Counted from the stretch's first letter, positions 1 through 9,790 are shown. The stretch: DNA of 64,000 nucleotides from Bifidobacterium biavatii DSM 23969 (GCF_000741165.1 NZ_JGYN01000030.1:124001-188000), one strand, 5' to 3'. Numbers and translations are program-made. Notes: a model not told the origin generated them from the sequence alone.

Positions 1-1119
1 GGCTACATCCCGACGCCGTGGAAGCGCCACGTCGCCAAGGCGTGCGCCGACTGGCAGCGGTTGCGCTACGGCTGGAACGTGGACCCGGAGCAGGTGCGCG
101 TCGTGCCGGACGTGGTCGAGGCGTTTGAAATTTTCCTGCGCGAGATCGTCGGTCACGGCAATCGCGTGATCGTGCCGACGCCCGCATACATGCCGTTCCT
201 GAGCCTGCCGCGATTGTATGACGTCGAGTTGGTCGAGATTCCGATGCTGCGCGTCGACGGCCGCAATGCCGGTTGCACGACCGGCTGCGGCGACGGTCGG
301 GCCGACGGCGACTGGCTGTTCGACTTCGATGCGATCGAGGCCGCGTTCCGCGACGGCTGCCGCGCGTTCGTGCTGTGCAATCCGCACAATCCGATCGGCA
401 AGGTCTACACGACCGACGAAATGCTGCGGCTGTCCGCGCTGTGCGAACGGTACAACGTGCGCGTCTTCTCCGACGAGATTCACGCGCCGTTCGTGTTCGA
501 CGATCACCGCCACGTCCCGTTCGCGGCGATCAACGAGATGACTGCGCGGCAGGCGTTCACCGCCACGTCCGCGTCGAAGTCGTTCAACATTCCGGGCACG
601 AAGTGCGCGCAGGTGATCCTGACGAACCCCGACGACGTTCGCATGTGGACGGACCGCTGCGAATGGTCGGAGCATCAGACCGCCACGATTGGCGCGATCG
701 CGTCCACGGCCGCCTATGAGGAGGGCGGACTGTGGTTCGACGAGGTGCTCAAGTACGTCAAGCGCAACGCCGAGCTGGTCGACGAGCGCATGCGCCGCGA
801 TTTCCCCGGAGTTGGCTACGTCAAACCGCAGGGCACGTACATCGCGTGGCTTGATTTCAACGGGCTGGGCATCGCGGATCCGGCCGCGTATTTCCTTGAG
901 CATGCGGGCGTGGCGCTGACCGACGGCCGCGAGTGCGGTGCGGTGGGCGCAGGCTGCGTGCGCATGAATTTCGCCATGCCGCATCCGCTGCTCGAACGAT
1001 GCCTCGACCAGATGCGCGACGCGCTCGCCGCGGACGGCCTGCTGCCGGCAGGTGCCATGGCCCCGACCGCGTTGGCTTCGGCCGGACTGACTCGAGCCGA
1101 TATGCGCGACGCCGCGTGA
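1..1119 (+). CDS. PatB/MalY-type PLP-dependent C-S lyase (aminotransferase fold), 5' end missing
   Basis: The open frame runs in from the window edge, so the start lies outside; about 372 residues are visible. It is a fold-type I PLP enzyme of the MalY/PatB group, which as cystathionine beta-lyases cleave cystathionine or cysteine to pyruvate, ammonia and a thiol in the cytoplasm. The N-terminal part reads YGWNVDPEQVRVVPDVVEAF, CNPHNPIG is the substrate/cofactor loop, SDEIHAPF carries the PLP-contacting Asp, and SASKSFNIPGTKCA holds the Schiff-base Lys. Family members are about 390 residues, so only some 15-25 are lost. A LacI-type gene converges from the right across a repeat array. Function as a transaminase rather than a lyase cannot be excluded, but the motifs favour PatB. 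Confidence 0.85.
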   Translation, partial: GYIPTPWKRHVAKACADWQRLRYGWNVDPEQVRVVPDVVEAFEIFLREIVGHGNRVIVPTPAYMPFLSLPRLYDVELVEIPMLRVDGRNAGCTTGCGDGRADGDWLFDFDAIEAAFRDGCRAFVLCNPHNPIGKVYTTDEMLRLSALCERYNVRVFSDEIHAPFVFDDHRHVPFAAINEMTARQAFTATSASKSFNIPGTKCAQVILTNPDDVRMWTDRCEWSEHQTATIGAIASTAAYEEGGLWFDEVLKYVKRNAELVDERMRRDFPGVGYVKPQGTYIAWLDFNGLGIADPAAYFLEHAGVALTDGRECGAVGAGCVRMNFAMPHPLLERCLDQMRDALAADGLLPAGAMAPTALASAGLTRADMRDAA

Positions 1120-1367
1120 CATCGCCTGCATGCCCCGCACCCATGCGTGACATTGGCGCTATAAGACCCCGGGCTGCTGGTGTCAATGTCACGGCAATCA
1201 CCCGTTTTGCGTGACATCGGCACCAGTAGCCCAAACGAACTGGGCTCAATGCCACGCATGTTGCCCATCTTGCGTGACATTGAGCCCGGCAGCCCGAGCA
1301 AACCAGGAGCAATGTCACGCCAATTACTTGCATTGTGTGACATCGGCACCAGTCCCCTGTCACACAG
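1111..1367. repeat. Array of paired inverted GTGACAT motifs
   Basis: The convergent gap between the lyase and the LacI gene is filled by a roughly 63-66 bp periodic array. Units have the form TGCGTGACATTG, about 30 bp of variable sequence, then CAATGTCACG. Forward motifs start at 1144, 1207, 1270 and 1333; inverted partners start at 1184, 1247, 1310 and 1358 (the last degenerate). A further CGTGACATCG overlaps the stop codon of the lyase. The 12-mer TTGCGTGACATT recurs in the array downstream of asd. The layout is REPIN-like; it could also act as a bidirectional terminator. Confidence 0.75.
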
Positions 1368-1373
1368 CAATCG

Positions 1374-2465
1374 CTAGCGGCGGGTGGATTCGCGTTTGAC
1401 GAGTTCCCATGCGGCCGTGAGCCGCTGGGGCGCGTCTGGGAAGGCGAGGCCGTCACCGGCATTGTCGCCCGCGTCGCCCGCCGCGTCGATTCCCACGCCG
1501 CCGACGTTCGCGTTGATGCGGTCGATGAGCAGGTCAAGCGTCCGGCGCGCCAGATCGTCGAGGTCGGTGCGCACGGTGGTCAGGGACGGGACCGCGTATT
1601 CGCTTTCGGTGACACCGTCGAAGCCGACGAGTGCAATGTCGTCGGGCACGCGCACGCCGCGGTCGGCAAGGCCGCGCATGAAGCTGATCGCGATCGTGTC
1701 GGTCATGCAGAACACGCCGTCGGCGTCGCGATAGTCGTCGGAGTCGAGCAGACGGTACGCGGCTTCGCGTGCGGGGATCGGATCCCAATGCTCCAACGGC
1801 AGGAAGTTGCTCGCGTCCACGTCCACGCCGGCCTCCTCGAACGCGCGCAGGCAGCCGGTCATGCGTCGGCCGACCACACTGGAGGCCATCTTGTCGTCGA
1901 GCAGCATGTCGTAGGACGGGCCGACCACCACCACGTGCTTGCAACCGATGTCGATCAGGTGGCGCACGGCCGCAGCGGAGCCGTCCTCGCAGGCGGTGTT
2001 CACCGAGTCGAACACCGGGTCGGGGGAAATGTCGTCGAGCAGCACCATCGGCTTGCCGTGCGAGAGCGCGCGCAGTTCCTCGTCGGAGACCTGTCCTGGG
2101 CTGAAGATCATGCCGTCGCACAGCTGGCTGGTGACCTTCTGCAGGATCATGATTTCGTCGTCCTTGGAACCGGACGTCTGCTGCACGATCGGCTGGTAGC
2201 CGCGACGCGCGATTTCGCGCGACATGGCCGCGCTCATTTCGGAAGGATATGGGCGGTCAAGTTCGTAGATCGCCACGCCAATGATGCCGCTGCGGCCGGA
2301 GCGCAGGGACCGTGCCGATATGTTCGCGTTGTAGTGCAGCTTTTGCGCGGCCTGGCGAATTTTCTCCGCCGTGGCCGCGGCGATGCGCGGATCACCGCGC
2401 AGCGCGTAGGAAACCGTCGCCCTAGAAACACCCGCCGCCTTTGCGACGTCGCTCATTGTGACCAT
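1374..2465 (-). CDS. LacI-family transcriptional regulator
   Basis: A 363-residue LacI/GalR regulator. The N-terminus (MSDVAKAAGVSRATVSYALRG) is the helix-turn-helix, followed by the hinge segment and a periplasmic-binding-protein-like effector domain from about residue 60. The family normally binds a sugar and controls nearby uptake or hydrolase genes, but no sugar operon adjoins it here, so the effector is unknown. An AAGGA ribosome site lies 7 nt before the chosen ATG; a second ATG three codons on is possible. A short Ala/Gly/Asp-rich insert lies near residues 325-345. It may regulate genes outside the window. Confidence 0.9.
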   Translation of the reverse strand: MVTMSDVAKAAGVSRATVSYALRGDPRIAAATAEKIRQAAQKLHYNANISARSLRSGRSGIIGVAIYELDRPYPSEMSAAMSREIARRGYQPIVQQTSGSKDDEIMILQKVTSQLCDGMIFSPGQVSDEELRALSHGKPMVLLDDISPDPVFDSVNTACEDGSAAAVRHLIDIGCKHVVVVGPSYDMLLDDKMASSVVGRRMTGCLRAFEEAGVDVDASNFLPLEHWDPIPAREAAYRLLDSDDYRDADGVFCMTDTIAISFMRGLADRGVRVPDDIALVGFDGVTESEYAVPSLTTVRTDLDDLARRTLDLLIDRINANVGGVGIDAAGDAGDNAGDGLAFPDAPQRLTAAWELVKRESTRR

Positions 2466-2722
2466 AACATCCTTCCGACAACGAGCTTGCGATAGGCACT
2501 ACTTTACATGCCCGACTGGTTAAATCGTGTCAATGCTCGTGTCCATGCGCGCAATGCGGACACGTCCGGCCGACGGACCGTCGATCCAACAAAAATTCCG
2601 CCAGTTCGGCGGCAAACGGTCGCACCATTTCTCGGCTGGTTCATCGCACGCCGCGCGTGCCCCGCCGGAACCACAGCCGGAAACCCGACTCCGAATCCGA
2701 CGGCCGGCATCCCGAACCGGGA

Positions 2723-5700
2723 TCAGCCGAGCAGGGCGAGCAGATCTTCCTTGGTGAGCGAGGCGACGGACGTGCCGGACGCGGTGGCCGCGGCATCCAC
2801 GAACCGGCTGGCGAGGTCTGTTTTGGCATGCTGCAGGTTGATGATGCGCTCCTCGATCGTGTCCTTGGCGACGATCTGGTACACGTTCACGTCCTGCGTC
2901 TGCCCGATGCGGTGCGCACGGTCGGTGGCCTGGTTCTGCGCGGCCGCGTTCCACCATGGGTCGGCGTGCACGACCACGCACGCGCCGGTCAGGTTCAGGC
3001 CCGTGTTGCCGGCCTTGAGCGAGATGAGGAACACCGGGGTCTCGTCCTGATTGAACCGGTCGACCAGTTCGACGCGCTGCTTTTTGGGCGTGGCGCCGGT
3101 GATCATGTCGTATTCGACGCCGGCCGCGTGCAGCCGTTCGGCGATCAGGTCGAGATAGCTGGTGAACTGCGAGAAGATGAGCATCTTCTTGCCCGCGTCT
3201 CGGCACGAGTCGACGAGTTCGGCGATCGCGTCGAGCTTGGCCGACGTGGCTTTCTTCGACGGGCGACCCAGTTTGCGGGCGGTTCCGTCGACCGGCCCGA
3301 CCTGCGCGGTCTGCCCGGCGTGTACGGTCTGCCCGGCCGGCGCGAGATCGCTCGCAGCAGACGCACCGGACACCGCCTCCACGCCCGCCCCGGCGTTCTC
3401 CCCCGCGTTCTCGTAGATGAGCCGCGGATCGCAGCACACCTGCCGCAGCCGGGTCAGCTGCGCGAGGATCTGGATCTTGCCCGTGTTGAAGTCCTCGGGC
3501 TTCTGTTTGAGCACGACCGCCCGCAGCTGCTGTTCGAGCGCGGCGTACAGCTTGCGCTGTTCGCCTTCCAACTGCACAGTGATCACGTTTTCGATCTTGT
3601 CGGGCAGATCCTTGAGCACCTGCGACTTGAGCCTGCGCAGGATGAACGGCCCGACAAACGCCTGCAGCTTGCCCTGCGCGCGGCCGTCGCCGCTCAGGAT
3701 CGGCATTTCGAACCGTTCGCGGAAGTGCGCGTAGCGGCCGAGGATGCCGGGCATGAGGAAGTCGAAGATGCTCCACAGTTCGCTCAGGCGATTTTCGATC
3801 GGGGTACCGGTGAGCGCGAACCGGTGCCGTGCGTTGATTCGCCGCACGGCCTTGGACGCCTTGGTGGCCGCGTTCTTGATGTACTGGGCCTCGTCGAGCG
3901 CCATGCAGAAGAACTCGACGCCCTCATAGTCGTCGACGTCGCGCCGCAGCAGATCGTAGGAGGTGACCAGCAGGTCGGGCACAGTGGGAGCAGCCGAGGT
4001 ATCCGAGGCGCCAGCAAAGCGCATTCCGGCAACCGATCCGGTCGGACTAGTTGCACCGCCGGCCGGATCAGCCGCATCACCGGTCACGACAACGGACTCG
4101 CCCGCATCAGCCGCATCGGCCGCGTTCGCCGCCGTAACATTCGCATCGTTCACCCCTGCATGCGCCTGCACCATCCGAATGCGGTCGAGCAGCGCGCGCC
4201 GCACCGCCTTGCCGCCAGCGACGGTTTCCACGCGCAGGCCGGGAGCGAACTTGGCCGCTTCGGCCGCCCAATTGTACACGAGCGACGCCGGGCACACGAT
4301 CAGGCTTGGCTGCTGCGCCGCGCGCGATTCGCCTTGCCGGGCAAGCAAGAACGAGAGCAACTGCACCGACTTGCCTAAGCCCATCTCGTCGGCGAGGATG
4401 CCGCCGAATCCCTTGTCGCACACCGCGTTGAGCCAGCGGAATCCTTCGGTCTGATACGGTCGCAGCACGTTCGCGAGCGAGTCCGGCACGTGGTACGTGG
4501 CGGGATCGATCACACGTAGACCGTTCAGGTACGTGCGGAAACCGTCGTCCTTGTCCGCATCGTCCACCTCGTGGTCAAGATAGTACGACTCGTACGCGGG
4601 CACTTCGACCGAGCCTTGTTCGAATTCGGCCGGATCGACGCCGAGGTCGGCGGACAGTTCGTCAACGGCGGACGTGTCGACGTTACGCAGGTCGACGAAC
4701 GCGCCGTTGCCGAGCCGATGGAACCGGCGCTTTCTGCGATACGCGGCGAGCAAGGCGGGCACGTCGGCCGGGTCGATTTCGTCGGCGATCGGCGAAATGC
4801 GCACCAGATCGGATTTGACGGACAGGCCGAACTTGATGGTGGGCCGCGGCATGGCGGTCATGCCGTCGAACGCGGGGGTCGCGTACACGTCACCTAGCCC
4901 GCGGAACACGGCAAGGCCCTCGGTGAGCAGCTTGTAGATCGCCTCGTCGTCATCGTCGGGCAACAGCGCGACGGAGCCGGCCGGACGCGGGAAGTAGTGC
5001 AGCACCGCCTCGACGGCGAGCCGTTCCGTGTCCTTGTCGCGCCGCGCGTCGGCGGGGGTGCGTCCGATGCCGTCGAAGACGCGGAACATGTCGGCGCCGT
5101 AGTAGGCGCGCGCATCGCAGGAAATGCCGTGCTGGTCGCGGTCGAAGTAGAACGCGATGCGGCAGGGCACGCGCATGAGCCGGCGCAGCGAGTCGGGCAC
5201 GTCGATGGACAGCGCTCGTTCGCTGGCATCACCGGTCGCCCCCGTCTTTTTGCTAACGCTTTCATAATTATTTTGTACCGACGTATCGTCGAGGGGCTCA
5301 TCGTCGGCACGATCGCCGGCTGGTTCCTCCTCGGACCGGGCCGCCGCCGGGGACGCGAACTCGGGCAGCACGGTGCGCGCGAACAGGTCGGCGTCGTTCG
5401 CGTTCAGCATCATCGTCGACTGATCGTTGTCGCCGCACAGCAGTTTCAGCAGTTCGCGACGATCGGCCGAAATATCGCCGCAACGGTAGATCACCGCCGG
5501 CCGCGCATCACCGTATTCCCGGGAAAACGCGGCGGCCTGAGCTCCGAGCGCGCGGGACGCGGCGCTCGCATTCGACAGCGCGGCATCGTCGGCCGCGATC
5601 ACAGCCCGCGACAACGGACGCACGATCATATACGTCGACGATTCGCCGGCGACGACCGCCTCCAGACATTGCGTATGGCGTATCGCATACCCGGTGACCG

Positions 5701-6958
5701 TCGGTTCCACGTTCGCGGCATCGGCTCCCGGCATGCCCGGCAGCATACGTTGTCCAGTCGCCGGGCGATCAGTCACCGGCACAATCGACAGACCGAAATC
5801 CGGTTCGCCGACAACCACGCGGGTCGGCAGCGACGGCAGCAGGAATCGCGCACCCGGCGCATAGTCGAGCGTATCGTCCGTGCCGACGTACAGGTCGAGC
5901 AGCTCGGCGATCTCATCCTCGGACAGTCGCAGCTCCGAATCATCCGATTTGCGCCAATAGTACGAACGATACGAATCGCCACCGTTCACGCTCGCCCGAA
6001 TGCGCAGCGCGCGACCGGCAAGATCGAGCACGCGCCGCGAACGTTCGTCGAACGCCTCGCGCGTATGCACGAACGCGAGCCTCTTGCCGTACGACACGAA
6101 TTCGCGGTCGCGCACGGCCTGCAGCAGGCCGGCGATGTTTTTCACCACGTACGAAACGGACGTGCCGTGCACCACGATGCGCAGTTTGACGCCCCATCCG
6201 TCACCCTGCTCCGCGATACTCACGCGCAGCCCGATACTGTTCGCCGGCATGGTGCGAACAGCCTGCGAACCATTGCCGTCAGCAGTGCCGCCCGCGTCGG
6301 CAATGCTGCTGATCTCCTTGAGCAGGCCGAGCTGGCGATCCTTCGACTCCCGAGCCAATGCGTCGTCGCGCTGCCGCATGAACAGCGACAGCGCGCGCGA
6401 CGTGGCCGCCGACGCCTTGCGTTCGACCTCGTCCGCGGCGGAACCGGGGATGCTGCGGAACTCGTACGCGGCCTGGTTGTAGTGCATGATCAGCGCGACG
6501 ACGTGCTTGCAGTAGCCGCTGGTCGAACGGTTGAACGCGGGGCAGGTGCAGTGCGCCTTGATGACGTCGTGGGCGCGCGTGTCGATATCAGCCCAGACGC
6601 GATAGTCGTCCGACGATTCGTACGTGCTGACAACCAACGCGGCCAGCTCGATGCCCTGCTTGATCGGCGCGCTCGTGCATTCGTGCATGCGGCCGGAGTC
6701 GACGATGTCCTGGGCGCGCCAGTACGCGTTGCCGGCGAGATGCTGGAGGCGCTTGTCCGGGACCACAGCATTGAGGGAGCGCGAACCGCCGTACGTGACG
6801 CCGGAATCCTCGCCGTAGTCGTCGTAATCGTCGTAATCGTCGTAATCGTCCTCGTCGTCATCATCGACGTCGCTCGTGCCACGGCGGTCTCCGTACAAGC
6901 CGAGGAACTTCGCGATGTCCCGGTACGAGGGCCTGTCCTTGCGCGAACCAAAACCCAT
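2723..6958 (-). CDS. SWIM zinc-finger SNF2-family DEAD-like helicase
   Basis: A SNF2/RapA-type double-stranded DNA translocase of about 1411 residues. In order: an acidic low-complexity stretch of Asp/Tyr near residues 30-50, a SWIM zinc finger (HCTCPAFN...GYCKHVV) near residue 140, a long middle region, then the helicase core. The core has Walker A ILADEMGLGKS, a DEAQ box (ALDEAQYIKN), LTGTPIENRLSELWSIFDFL and a C-terminal helicase lobe ending in QATDRAHRIGQTQ. The family remodels protein-DNA complexes; the exact role in actinobacteria is unclear. I chose the ATG at 6958 because GGAAGGGG precedes it by 6 nt; an in-frame ATG at 6973 has a weaker site. It stands alone on the minus strand. Confidence 0.92.
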   Translation of the reverse strand: MGFGSRKDRPSYRDIAKFLGLYGDRRGTSDVDDDDEDDYDDYDDYDDYGEDSGVTYGGSRSLNAVVPDKRLQHLAGNAYWRAQDIVDSGRMHECTSAPIKQGIELAALVVSTYESSDDYRVWADIDTRAHDVIKAHCTCPAFNRSTSGYCKHVVALIMHYNQAAYEFRSIPGSAADEVERKASAATSRALSLFMRQRDDALARESKDRQLGLLKEISSIADAGGTADGNGSQAVRTMPANSIGLRVSIAEQGDGWGVKLRIVVHGTSVSYVVKNIAGLLQAVRDREFVSYGKRLAFVHTREAFDERSRRVLDLAGRALRIRASVNGGDSYRSYYWRKSDDSELRLSEDEIAELLDLYVGTDDTLDYAPGARFLLPSLPTRVVVGEPDFGLSIVPVTDRPATGQRMLPGMPGADAANVEPTVTGYAIRHTQCLEAVVAGESSTYMIVRPLSRAVIAADDAALSNASAASRALGAQAAAFSREYGDARPAVIYRCGDISADRRELLKLLCGDNDQSTMMLNANDADLFARTVLPEFASPAAARSEEEPAGDRADDEPLDDTSVQNNYESVSKKTGATGDASERALSIDVPDSLRRLMRVPCRIAFYFDRDQHGISCDARAYYGADMFRVFDGIGRTPADARRDKDTERLAVEAVLHYFPRPAGSVALLPDDDDEAIYKLLTEGLAVFRGLGDVYATPAFDGMTAMPRPTIKFGLSVKSDLVRISPIADEIDPADVPALLAAYRRKRRFHRLGNGAFVDLRNVDTSAVDELSADLGVDPAEFEQGSVEVPAYESYYLDHEVDDADKDDGFRTYLNGLRVIDPATYHVPDSLANVLRPYQTEGFRWLNAVCDKGFGGILADEMGLGKSVQLLSFLLARQGESRAAQQPSLIVCPASLVYNWAAEAAKFAPGLRVETVAGGKAVRRALLDRIRMVQAHAGVNDANVTAANAADAADAGESVVVTGDAADPAGGATSPTGSVAGMRFAGASDTSAAPTVPDLLVTSYDLLRRDVDDYEGVEFFCMALDEAQYIKNAATKASKAVRRINARHRFALTGTPIENRLSELWSIFDFLMPGILGRYAHFRERFEMPILSGDGRAQGKLQAFVGPFILRRLKSQVLKDLPDKIENVITVQLEGEQRKLYAALEQQLRAVVLKQKPEDFNTGKIQILAQLTRLRQVCCDPRLIYENAGENAGAGVEAVSGASAASDLAPAGQTVHAGQTAQVGPVDGTARKLGRPSKKATSAKLDAIAELVDSCRDAGKKMLIFSQFTSYLDLIAERLHAAGVEYDMITGATPKKQRVELVDRFNQDETPVFLISLKAGNTGLNLTGACVVVHADPWWNAAAQNQATDRAHRIGQTQDVNVYQIVAKDTIEERIINLQHAKTDLASRFVDAAATASGTSVASLTKEDLLALLG

Positions 6959-7050
6959 ATCGGCCCCTTCCATGCCCGTCTCTGTTCTGTCTGCCGTCGG
7001 CCACTGCCTTTCGACAGTAACACCTATCTTCCATAACCGGACAAAAACAA

Positions 7051-7074
7051 AGCCCCCTTCGTCAGAAGGGGGCT
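7051..7074 (-). terminator. Rho-independent terminator, minus strand
   Basis: AGCCCCCTTC and GAAGGGGGCT form a 10-bp stem with a GTCA loop. On the minus strand the hairpin is followed by a T-rich run (TTTGTTTTTGT), so it ends transcripts coming from leuD. Confidence 0.75.
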
Positions 7075-7110
7075 GGAGGAAAAGGCATCCAATACGTTAC
7101 CGCACGCAAT

Positions 7111-7176
7111 GCAATGGGTTCTGACTACCCCTCAGCCACTTCGTGACAGCTCCCCTGACAAGGGGAGCCGAGAAAA
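7111..7176. repeat. Short palindromic element, copy 1
   Basis: The sequence runs TTCTGACTACCCCTCAG, a small hairpin CCACTTCGTGAC, then CAGCTCCCCTGACAAGGGGA and GCC. Near-identical copies lie at 21141-21203 (inverted), 38700-38758, 62471-62538 and 63488-63554. It lies downstream of leuD. Confidence 0.85.
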
Positions 7177-7236
7177 AGGGCTGCGGCGAGGCCTGGCATT
7201 GTCTTCACTCGACTCTCGTCTCGTTCAGGCCGGGCC

Positions 7237-7263
7237 GGTGGACAGTCCACAGGACTGTCCACC
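7237..7263. repeat. Perfect inverted repeat just downstream of leuD
   Basis: GGTGGACAGTCC and GGACTGTCCACC are exact inverses separated by three bases, 19 nt past the leuD stop. It may be an RNA 3'-end stabiliser or a first terminator stem; there is no T tract on the leuD strand. Confidence 0.6.
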
Positions 7264-7281
7264 GCCGAACGCGACGCTGCG

Positions 7282-7968
7282 CTAGTCGCGATCGGCGATC
7301 GGACCCGGCCATGCCGGTTCGTTCTCCGGCTCACGGGCGGAGGCGATGGTCTCCTCCGGCCAGTGCTTGGCGGGGATGGTCTTGGGCTTGAACGGGAACT
7401 TCTCGGCGCGCATCTTCTCGTACGCGGCGATGTCGTCCTCGTGCTGGAGCGTCAGGTCGATGTCGTCGTAGCCGTTCATCAGACGCCAGCGCACGTAGTC
7501 GTTCACCTCGAACGGCAGCGTCACGTCGCCGCAGGTCACGGTGCGGTCCTCGAGCGAGACGGTCATCGTGCGGCCCGGCTCCTCCTCGAGCAGCTTCCAC
7601 AGCAGCTCAACGGACTCCTGCGGCATGATCGCCGCCAGCACACCGTTCTTGGCGGTGTTGCCGTAGAAGATGTCGGCGAAGCGCGGCGCGATGACCACGC
7701 GGAAACCGTAGTCATGCAGCGCCCACACGGCGTGCTCGCGCGAGGAGCCGATGCCGAAGTCCGGTCCGGCGACCAGAATCTGGCCTTTCGCATACTCGGG
7801 CTTGTTGAGCACGAAGTCCGGGTTGCGGCGCCATGCGTAGAACAGCGCGTCATCGAAGCCGGTCTTGGTGACGCGCTTCAAAAACACGGCCGGAATGATC
7901 TGGTCAGTGTCGACGTTGGAGCGGCGCAGCGGCACGCCCACGCCGGTCAACGTGGTGAGTTTTTCCAT
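7282..7968 (-). CDS. leuD: 3-isopropylmalate dehydratase, small subunit
   Basis: A 228-residue LeuD that pairs with LeuC to isomerise 2-isopropylmalate to 3-isopropylmalate, the second step of leucine synthesis in the cytoplasm. The N-terminus reads [20 protein letters not shown], the conserved aconitase swivel-domain entry, and [13 protein letters not shown] is the substrate-recognition loop. Length fits the family (about 200-230). It follows leuC on the same strand after a 196-bp gap holding a large inverted repeat, so the pair may not be tightly coupled. Terminator-like hairpins follow. Confidence 0.96.
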   Translation of the reverse strand: MEKLTTLTGVGVPLRRSNVDTDQIIPAVFLKRVTKTGFDDALFYAWRRNPDFVLNKPEYAKGQILVAGPDFGIGSSREHAVWALHDYGFRVVIAPRFADIFYGNTAKNGVLAAIMPQESVELLWKLLEEEPGRTMTVSLEDRTVTCGDVTLPFEVNDYVRWRLMNGYDDIDLTLQHEDDIAAYEKMRAEKFPFKPKTIPAKHWPEETIASAREPENEPAWPGPIADRD

Positions 7969-8051
7969 ACGTTTTCTCTTTCTGATGCCCTCTGCTAAGG
8001 GCTGACAAGCTTGTGTTACAACGAACAGCGATAGTCTCGCATATCATGTGC

Positions 8052-8143
8052 CATTTCGAGCGACGCGAAGCGGAGTCGAGAAATCCGTCACGGTAACGAA
8101 CCGTCGATAGATTTCTCCGTTCGCTTCGCTCAGTCGAAATGAC
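8052..8143. repeat. Large inverted repeat in the leuC-leuD gap
   Basis: Two imperfect arms of about 34 nt, 8052-8085 (starting CATTTCGAGCGACGCGAAGC) and 8110-8143 (ending CTCAGTCGAAATGAC), are inverse to each other around a 24-nt centre. The CATTTCGA...GAAGCG...GAGAAATC pattern resembles dispersed palindromes of many bacterial genomes. In the leuCD mRNA it would form a long stem and could lower or stabilise leuD expression. Confidence 0.7.
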
Positions 8144-8164
8144 ACCGTCATGTAGCGGATTGTG

Positions 8165-9568
8165 TCACAGGTCGGCCGGCGACGAGATCGTGCCGCGGAT
8201 GGCGGTGGCGGCGGCGACCTGCGGCGAGGCGAGGTGCGTGCGCGAACCCTTGCCCTGACGGCCTTCGAAGTTGCGGTTCGACGTCGAGATCGAACGCTCG
8301 TCGGGCACGAGCTTGTCGGGGTTCATGCCGAGACACATCGAGCAGCCGGCGTTGCGCCATTCCGCACCGAAGTCCTTGAAGATCTTGTCAAGCCCTTCCT
8401 TCTCGGCCTGCAGGCGCACGCGCGACGAGGCCGGCACGACGAGCACGCGGTGGATCGACTTGGCCTTGTGGTGGCCCTTCATGATCGCCGCAGCCGCGCG
8501 CAGGTCGTCGATGCGACCGTTCGTGCACGAGCCGATGAACACGGTGTCGACCGGGATGCTCTTGATCGGCGTGCCCGGCTCGAGATCCATGTACTTGAGC
8601 GCGCGTTCGGCGGCGGCGCGCTTGGTCGCGTCCGCGATCTCGCCCGGCACCGGCACGTTCGCTGTGATCGGCAGACCTTGGCCGGGGTTGGTACCCCACG
8701 TCACGTACGGTCCAAGCTTGGTCGCGTCGATGTCTACGACCTTGTCGAATACGGCGTCATCGTCGGTCTTGAGCGTCTTCCAGTACTCGACGGCCTTATC
8801 CCACATCTCGCCTTCCGGCGCGTGCGGACGGCCCTTGAGATACTCGAACGTCGTCTCGTCGGGCGCGATCATGCCGGCTCGCGCGCCGGCTTCGATCGAC
8901 ATGTTGCAGATCGTCATGCGCTCGTCCATGCTCATCTTGCGGATCGCGTCGCCGCGGTACTCGATCACGTGGCCCTGGCCGCCGCCGGTGCCGATCTTCG
9001 CGATGATCGCGAGGATGACGTCCTTGGCAGTCGCGTCGGCCGGCAGCTCGCCGTTGACATTGATCGCCATGGTCTTGAACGGCTTGAGCGAGAGCGTCTG
9101 CGTCGCCATCACATGCTCGACTTCGGACGTGCCGATGCCGAACGCGAGCGCGCCGAACGCGCCGTGCGTCGAGGTGTGCGAGTCGCCGCACACGATCGTC
9201 ATGCCCGGCTGCGTCAGGCCGAGGATCGGCGCGAACGCGTGCACGATGCCCTGATCGGCGTCGCCCAGCGGATGCAGGCGCACGCCGAACTCCTTGCAGT
9301 TCTTTTCGAGCGTGCTCAGCTGCAGTGCGCTCGTCTTGTCCGGGTTCGGACGGTCGATGTCGACGGTCGGCGTGTTGTGGTCCTCAGTGGCGATGAGCTG
9401 GTCCACGTGGCGCGGCTTGCGTCCGGCCAGTCGGAGGCCCTCGAACGCCTGCGGGCTGGTGACTTCGTGCATGAGCATCAGGTCGATGTACAGCAAGTCG
9501 GGTGCGCCATCGCTGCCCTTGCGTACCAAATGATCGGCCCAGACCTTTTCGGCCAGTGTCGTTCCCAT
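8165..9568 (-). CDS. leuC: 3-isopropylmalate dehydratase, large subunit
   Basis: A 467-residue LeuC, the catalytic aconitase-superfamily subunit with a [4Fe-4S] cluster. The cluster cysteines lie in SCTNGR and [30 protein letters not shown] is the signature segment, and the N-terminus has [18 protein letters not shown]. The start has an AGGAGGAAT ribosome site immediately upstream. It is the first gene of a leuC-leuD unit and is divergent from the IclR regulator; the shared 222-bp region carries a candidate operator. Confidence 0.97.
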   Translation of the reverse strand: MGTTLAEKVWADHLVRKGSDGAPDLLYIDLMLMHEVTSPQAFEGLRLAGRKPRHVDQLIATEDHNTPTVDIDRPNPDKTSALQLSTLEKNCKEFGVRLHPLGDADQGIVHAFAPILGLTQPGMTIVCGDSHTSTHGAFGALAFGIGTSEVEHVMATQTLSLKPFKTMAINVNGELPADATAKDVILAIIAKIGTGGGQGHVIEYRGDAIRKMSMDERMTICNMSIEAGARAGMIAPDETTFEYLKGRPHAPEGEMWDKAVEYWKTLKTDDDAVFDKVVDIDATKLGPYVTWGTNPGQGLPITANVPVPGEIADATKRAAAERALKYMDLEPGTPIKSIPVDTVFIGSCTNGRIDDLRAAAAIMKGHHKAKSIHRVLVVPASSRVRLQAEKEGLDKIFKDFGAEWRNAGCSMCLGMNPDKLVPDERSISTSNRNFEGRQGKGSRTHLASPQVAAATAIRGTISSPADL

Positions 9569-9753
9569 TCGGAATTCCTCCTAATTTTTTCTCGCGAGGT
9601 CTTGTACTCTCGCGTCCTTCGTGGTATATAGCCTATGGTTCGAGCCCGGGGAAACGGCCTGCAAGGCCGGTATATGAGATACGTCACGAACACCGGGACA
9701 TGCCCGTCGCCCGTCGCTGTCGCGAATTACAACACGGGCACGGATTCCGCGTT

Positions 9754-9790
9754 TTGCGTTTCACTATGTGAGATGGCATAATCGACCACT
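9754..9790 (+). promoter_or_regulatory. Promoter and candidate operator of the IclR regulator
   Basis: TTGCGT at 9754-9759 and CATAAT at 9777-9782 are 17 bp apart, and the ATG follows the -10 by 8 nt, so the transcript may be leaderless. An imperfect inverted repeat TTTCACTATGTGAGA (9759-9773) fills the spacer and is a plausible self-operator. A related TATATGAGATA lies at 9671-9681 on the leuC side. Confidence 0.5.

Noticed and set aside
4997-7036. 679-codon open frame on the plus strand
   Set aside because: It is antisense to the SNF2 helicase, which has full motifs; the frame is Arg/His-rich and typical of the opposite strand of GC-rich genes.
7125-7334. Small minus-strand frame ending LGSPCQGSCHEVAEG
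   Set aside because: It only reads a palindromic element and terminator sequence; the same peptide appears wherever the element is in this phase.
8162-9631. 489-codon plus-strand frame over leuC
   Set aside because: Antisense to a clear LeuC with all iron-sulfur cysteines.
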